In this document: positions 61,201-64,000 of the stretch, piece after piece
Layout: each line of letters begins with the position of its first letter
Position numbering within the stretch: the stretch's first letter is position 1
Assembly: GCF_030403745.1 (NCBI RefSeq)
Contig: NZ_JAQMWP010000021.1
Span: 1-64,000, forward strand
DNA length: 64,000 bases
Direction of reading: 5' to 3'
Source of the DNA: Streptomyces sp. S.PB5
GTDB lineage: Bacteria; Actinomycetota; Actinomycetes; Streptomycetales; Streptomycetaceae
Translations under genes and position numbers: made by a program
The notes under the pieces: generated by a model
What the model was told of the DNA's origin: nothing
The model's input: the letters and a program-made list of their open reading frames with translations, nothing else
Databases searched by the model: none

Positions 61201-64000
61201 CGAAGACGACGGGCGCCGGCACCACGCCCGCCACGGGACCGAGTTGGCGGCGCAACCAGGTGCACACCGCGCAGTTCGCCATGCGGGACGGCCTGAGCTG
61301 GCGGCTGCCCGACGACCTCACCGTGCCGTTCACCGGACCCCGCCGGGCACCGCAGACCCTCACCTTCCCCAACGGGATCGAGCCGCGGATGACCGACACC
61401 ACCGGACTGCACCTGGTCGACCCGCCGGAGGACATCGCCCTCGCCATCTCCGGCGCCCGGCCCGGCAGTTCGGCGCACCGCACACTGATCTCGTTCGTGC
61501 GTCCCGGGCGGCTGCTCGCCCTGTTCGGGCGGTTCTCCGGGCCGGTCAGCGGGCCCGAGCTGACGCGGGGGAGCGGACAGCATCCGCTGGGGCACCTCGT
61601 CGTGGAGCGGTCGATCCCGCACCGGGCCACCCTGGTCGCCGAGTCGGTCAAGGCGGAGCTGCGCGACCTCACGCAGACCACCTACCAGAACGAGCGCGGC
61701 CACGTCCGCGACACCCGCTTCGGCGTCCAGATCACCGCCGGGCCCAACCACACCCTCGTCGGCCCGGAGACCGACGTACGCCTCCAGGGCGGGCCGCTCG
61801 TCCGTGCGGACCTCAGCTCCGGGCGCGGCCACTACCTCGGCACCGACGCGGCCCGCAAGACCACCGGCCGACTGCGCAACCACCCGGTCGCGCTGTACCG
61901 GGTGGAGCGCACCCTCATGGTGCGCAAGGCGGGCGAACCGGCGTCCGCGGCCCGCCCGGTGCGGGTGGTCAGCCTGGACTGGATCTCCACCCAGGACGCG
62001 CGCCGACTGGCCGGCTGGGACAGCCGTACGCCCGGACGGACGGGCCCGAACCCGGACGCCGAGCCGCCGGTGCCGTGGTATCTCACCCGGGAGGACCCGG
62101 TACACCTCAGCGGCCAGGTGCGCGCCGAGGGCTTCCGGCCCGACCGCCCGCAGAACGCCGTACCGAGCGACGGACAGACCCAGCAGCCTGGTCCGCCTCA
62201 GAACCAGGACGGGCAACCCGCTCCCCAGGACCCCCTGCGCGCCTTCGCCGACTCCGTACTGGACACGCTGCACCGCTCGTACCCGTCGCTGTTCGTGCCG
62301 CCGCTGATGCTGCGCCACCCCCGGCTGGCGCGGTTCTGGTACGGCGACGGCCGGATGCGGACCGCGCTGCACAACGACCGTCAGGTCCGCGAGGCGCTCA
62401 ACCGGCCCAGCCTGGCGCAGAGTCTGGACGACCTGACCACCACCGGCGTGCCGGTCACCCTCACCGAGGACGGCAAGGTGCGCCGCGGCCACCACACGCT
62501 GATCCTGCGGGCGAGGCTCACCGACCGCCGGTTCGAGACCACCATGAGCGAACGCTCCCTGCGCAACGCGGTGATCGGCACCGAGGTCTCCGGCCAGGGG
62601 CAGCAGGCGTCCATCACCCTGTCCGGCGGTGTCGAGCTGGGCGTCTCTCCGCGCGACCACGACAAGGTGCCCGAGGCAGGGGTACCGCGCCAGACCGGCA
62701 ACGTGTCCGTGGGCGCCCGGTACGCCAGGACCGACCAGAAGGCCACCCGCAGCACGGCCACGGTCACCCACGACCACCTGATGTTCCAGAACGGCGCCGA
62801 CCTCTACAGCTACCAGGTGGAACTGGGCGCCTCGTTCGAGGGACACCGCCGCCCGCGCGGCTGGGCCCGGCTCGCCTCGGTCGGCCTCCTCGGCGCCGGC
62901 GTCTTCGTCAGCAAGGTCGAGGAGCGGCCGCTGTTCAACCGGGGCAGCGAGACCGTGGGCCGCGTGGAGCTGGCCGTGCCCGCGGCGCACGGCTCCGACC
63001 GGCACGCCCCCGCCGATCCGCCGCCCACCGGACCGGCACCGGCCCCCGCACCGGTGCGCCTCTCCGCCGTCGAGGCGGACCAACTCCTCGACGGCACCCG
63101 GCCGTTGCCGAGGACGGACTCGGCCAGTCAGCGTCTCGTCCGCCGGCTGCTGCGCGCCCCGCACGTGGTGCTCAGCACCGAGGGCGGCGCGCAGCGACAG
63201 CAGCTGGTGCAGGACACCGCCGACCGCGCCTCCGGCACCTCCTGGCACGTCAGCGCGCCCGGCGCCCCGGTGCGCAGCGCACTGCGCCGGGCGATGGCCA
63301 ACCTCCACGTGGCCGGTCAACTCGGGCAGTACCTGGGCCCGTTCGGCTCCCGCATCACTGGACTCAACGGCGCCGGACCGCTCCAGACCCACTACCTGAA
63401 GGCCGCGGTCCGCGGCGAGCTGGACAACCTGCGGGTCAAGAGCGACCCGAAGGCGGCCAGCCTCGAAGCGACCATCGGTAACGAGCATCGCGTCGCCGGC
63501 AGCGCGAGCACCGTGTCGCGCACCACCCTCGGCGTCCAGGGCGCCGACATGCCGCTCCAGCAGGCCCCCGGCGGACCGGCGGTGGTGGGCTCCTACTCGA
63601 CCGCCCTCCAGTACGCCTGGGGCAAGGGCCGCAGCGTCGCGCAGACCCTCACCCGGGGACGCAACACGACCCTCACCTACGCCGGCCGGATGTACCTGGT
63701 GGTCGCCGACGCCGCCGAGACCGTCGCCGTACGGGACCGCTGGACGGCTGCCATGGGCACCGTGGGCACCCGCGTCGGCTCCGGGATCAGCTCCGCCGCC
63801 GGACGGCTGTCCGAGGGCCTCGGCCGCGCACTCGCCCCGCGCCGGGCGGCCGCTGCGCTCCAACGGGTCCGCGACGCGGTGATGTTCCACCTGCCCATGC
63901 AGGACGTCATCGAGGCCGGGCTCGCCCCCGACGGCCTCGGTACCGACACCCCGCGCAACCTTGGCCGCGGCTACCGCGTGCCGCCCTTCCTGCGTGGCCG
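55260..64000 (+). CDS. Giant multidomain T7SS-associated protein with caspase-like and OTU-like cysteine peptidase modules (3' end outside the window)
   Basis: An open frame of at least 2,913 codons from ATG 55260 (AGGACGG upstream) with no stop before the window ends. Order seen: residues 1-230, helical WXG100-like/CpnT-type domain with hydrophobic stretch (about 110-135, IAEVIRLLIEIAIYLAMSFF); 230 to about 1090, low-complexity Pro/Thr/Asp linker; about 1125-1240, a peptidase-like module with His1133 (DYFVGHGTP) and Cys1180 (LVLFSCETG), as in very long Streptomyces proteins annotated 'lonely Cys domain'; about 1464-1676, an OTU-type cysteine protease fold with Cys1479 (GGGNCLFRALL) and His1671 (YNGTDHYDALV); from about 1850 onward, about four divergent beta-rich repeats. 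No Sec signal. Context suggests a T7SS effector or self-processing surface protein. Confidence 0.85.
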   Translation, partial: MSIKASPEVNAMIFILTGEKLIDADEDLAYESRRPYSGLGRKVDRLSSLIDKSVHDIAEVMPDDLSKSYAKAMGMLIDDGGKNYLREFAEQLEKIAEGRRKTSMDIMESKWQVIAEVIRLLIEIAIYLAMSFFTGGASASQIMMAKLRSRFLILTTLTHLLQRLHLAPSLTEAFAEAFTTFAVRLAMMNFAPNGRRPDGFDWNDILKSAAFGAAAGFLTSIFDDIAKKIVKSYDNNFLKNGPDLDFKPNPNLKNTPNPEFKNNGPGPNPKPDPDPGPNPKDRPDPVPNANGPGLTNNPPVTFRNDPLSFRNNPNLWRNNQILRNNADRPGALAGHYGIKGTSDFLAAGAGEALAEILIKGAFDGDWSTSWSTFVGAGISSQVEATLTDTALNSGAELRHVIDKLRNQPPTVSVDSGDTGDTRDAGTRDGDSSRTQDGDGPDRTGGPSNTDLTGGAGSTRTSPTPSTADSPPPYTSQDPPLYTTQAPPPYSPGSLPATAAENALWQQVHSGPADIREQALHDIAALRGAQPPGNSEIEVRDSLHGNLSQVPEVRVVPAGDGPTVQVDADEVRRALDGFGTPTTVEDPIGGPGAAESDFVSTSDVAVQNGADLNGTSDVTVQNGREANGTSEVTVPNGSDTQATSDESTHKSADGTAEQEAPGQAGGNPVASNGSQIASGTNTGARPGGTPTPGSTTQTPSGAQPQGTRTPESTAMQDSPQIAQDGSAQPSVTSETSPAPETTSDPAENSSENVFTPHTDLTNAPPKVSTLGSYADTGDVGKAPPLTIVVSEVSPPGEGSPEAADLLDRAGTDRAVILGPAVTSDGAGRPVRAAVELTREGPGAPIRVRPLTGPAPTPDHTTTTTVTTETAAFPGADILLPLADALGPAPRLATQSTTTTDGDPVSTTTAPPPEKVLTESSTPVRGNGIALDSTVPAAAKLATLSRPWTETATDLHLESEHTGGTGGNAPGTSGGRGPGDDGTPPPPSPETPDTRTPAHPVAAPPQGRIIVRPADSADNEATSDDGNTPTREPAVTTVDGHTVPLTQLRRWVPGSAVKPRPGRAVQTLTISQSAAEDGTWRDAGRRALLGQDTFRGVRTTSGPTPSAPPRTVFTGPPTALPGAGSDQGADYFVGHGTPRTVTLGTDDAAHPAVKVSGVQLGEVLKSWAQDGDQQRPLVLFSCETGQQPLVAGLPVAQHVANRTGRSVYAPTTEVGTARDGDGDVRAVLTEGTDGPGRWRLFTPEPGGADLDALARDAGLHTGPEPADAFARARTLQQIRTLRDALGPDAEQKPENRELLAGLAYVDGLRWLSPDTAARYGDGRMTPDLLRRMVTDRPGVTVDPATGPTTEQYTEFLRAAAELRSTAGPGTTLDALLPPPPPALPPGTLVSPQDVRGLTFAPSAQITWSLSSTPLPLSELGLNAEDTAELARRRPDLAPAPSRPESLAEDLTLFSKDATTADSVRADGRDFRRLDTPGGGNCLFRALLDSARSQDVPPDWATRTVAGLRALLRDRITGSELAAAAAEATPDPVLAVVDDLRMTALAGVRNADAQRRITQRWNGIAQAVVNDGDARRWRRILRDSGYPQLAEIAPTPIDARRLGTDGLIAAAAEHAGLWASPFADLLPQALAHTLDLDLRLVQADPHAPAGTLVTPLHPGGRGGTLHLAYNGTDHYDALVPATAPLTPVPATVTAGADPATDEPEGDDPFGEWLRGMGGVTDLDSPDTETPDRGDPVPLETQLERYRPARLLTGPDARPPGSAPRTVTFEDGSRLPTVLIDPGAGPDPDGGPESRTDGTRRSRPSGLFAGPGVLTLRSPEQVAAEILGQLPKKLRDQFDEAELLRLLTDQPGAFTAPRGARFVGREKSGVGHEMTVEAIPYHRWERFSEPNGGTTRLDTMRRGQAGTGGGRSVGSGRRIAAALGMGPPLNWLLKIGVSLGWTRRTDYSLGSQAYHQTEHRAHEGSHLHLDDVHYRVRVERVTEAPKTTGAGTTPATGPSWRRNQVHTAQFAMRDGLSWRLPDDLTVPFTGPRRAPQTLTFPNGIEPRMTDTTGLHLVDPPEDIALAISGARPGSSAHRTLISFVRPGRLLALFGRFSGPVSGPELTRGSGQHPLGHLVVERSIPHRATLVAESVKAELRDLTQTTYQNERGHVRDTRFGVQITAGPNHTLVGPETDVRLQGGPLVRADLSSGRGHYLGTDAARKTTGRLRNHPVALYRVERTLMVRKAGEPASAARPVRVVSLDWISTQDARRLAGWDSRTPGRTGPNPDAEPPVPWYLTREDPVHLSGQVRAEGFRPDRPQNAVPSDGQTQQPGPPQNQDGQPAPQDPLRAFADSVLDTLHRSYPSLFVPPLMLRHPRLARFWYGDGRMRTALHNDRQVREALNRPSLAQSLDDLTTTGVPVTLTEDGKVRRGHHTLILRARLTDRRFETTMSERSLRNAVIGTEVSGQGQQASITLSGGVELGVSPRDHDKVPEAGVPRQTGNVSVGARYARTDQKATRSTATVTHDHLMFQNGADLYSYQVELGASFEGHRRPRGWARLASVGLLGAGVFVSKVEERPLFNRGSETVGRVELAVPAAHGSDRHAPADPPPTGPAPAPAPVRLSAVEADQLLDGTRPLPRTDSASQRLVRRLLRAPHVVLSTEGGAQRQQLVQDTADRASGTSWHVSAPGAPVRSALRRAMANLHVAGQLGQYLGPFGSRITGLNGAGPLQTHYLKAAVRGELDNLRVKSDPKAASLEATIGNEHRVAGSASTVSRTTLGVQGADMPLQQAPGGPAVVGSYSTALQYAWGKGRSVAQTLTRGRNTTLTYAGRMYLVVADAAETVAVRDRWTAAMGTVGTRVGSGISSAAGRLSEGLGRALAPRRAAAALQRVRDAVMFHLPMQDVIEAGLAPDGLGTDTPRNLGRGYRVPPFLRG

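Noticed and set aside
59978..63481. A second long plus-strand frame inside the giant gene
   Set aside because: Pro/Arg-rich out-of-frame reading with no domains; the other frame has OTU and repeat motifs and a consistent codon pattern.
58014..63890. A minus-strand open frame of almost 2,000 codons opposite the giant gene
   Set aside because: Composition is low-complexity Arg/Gly/Val/Glu with no domains. It is the antisense shadow caused by third-position GC bias of the plus-strand gene, which carries clear motifs.

Overview
The window is high-GC actinobacterial DNA, almost certainly from a Streptomyces chromosome. Signs are very strong third-position GC bias, many GTG starts, ATGA/GTGA-coupled operons, a CelS2-type cellulose monooxygenase, CebR-like operators and a complete actinobacterial type VII secretion (T7SS) locus. 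No tRNA, rRNA or CRISPR array was seen.

Regions. (1) 0.2-2.4 kb: an XRE/TPR regulator and two small unrecognised proteins on the minus strand. (2) 2.8-11.1 kb: a minus-strand cellulose-degradation cluster: LacI-family regulator, GH12 endoglucanase, GH3 beta-glucosidase, GH6 cellobiohydrolase and an AA10 monooxygenase. Four TGGGAGCGCTCCCA-like operators lie before the GH12 gene. (3) 11.1-19.1 kb: a decayed zone with a secreted BNR-repeat protein, a Fic-like toxin-antitoxin pair, IS3 and IS630 remnants, and an aldehyde dehydrogenase that has lost its N-terminus and catalytic Cys. (4) 19.1-23.4 kb: a translationally coupled operon of ECF sigma factor, zinc-finger anti-sigma membrane protein, ABC ATPase, permease and a small membrane protein. 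(5) 23.5-27.0 kb: insertion sequences and passenger debris around a small secreted protein. (6) 27.0-32.5 kb: a FadR-type GntR regulator, divergent from a class V aminotransferase, followed by a sugar ABC importer (binding protein and two permeases, no ATPase). (7) 32.5-33.1 kb: a GH19 chitinase 3' fragment joined to a decayed TnpB element with its right end.

(8) 33.4-64.0 kb: the T7SS locus. It holds two membrane-anchored lectin proteins (B-lectin and ricin-type), a T7SS-associated protein, an EccA-like protein with a beta-helix and two AAA domains, a mycosin, EccC, EccD, EccB, two WXG100 proteins, several putative substrates or chaperones, and a giant protein of more than 2,900 residues that runs off the window. 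The giant protein combines a WXG100-like/membrane N-terminus, a His/Cys caspase-like module, an OTU-type cysteine protease module and about four divergent beta-rich repeats.

Most likely novelty: the giant protein and the lectin/beta-helix-AAA/mycosin accessory set around the T7SS. The mycosin lacks the usual oxyanion Asn. Other points worth attention are the four-operator CebR-like array, the three-operator GntR control region, and several genes visibly killed by mobile elements.
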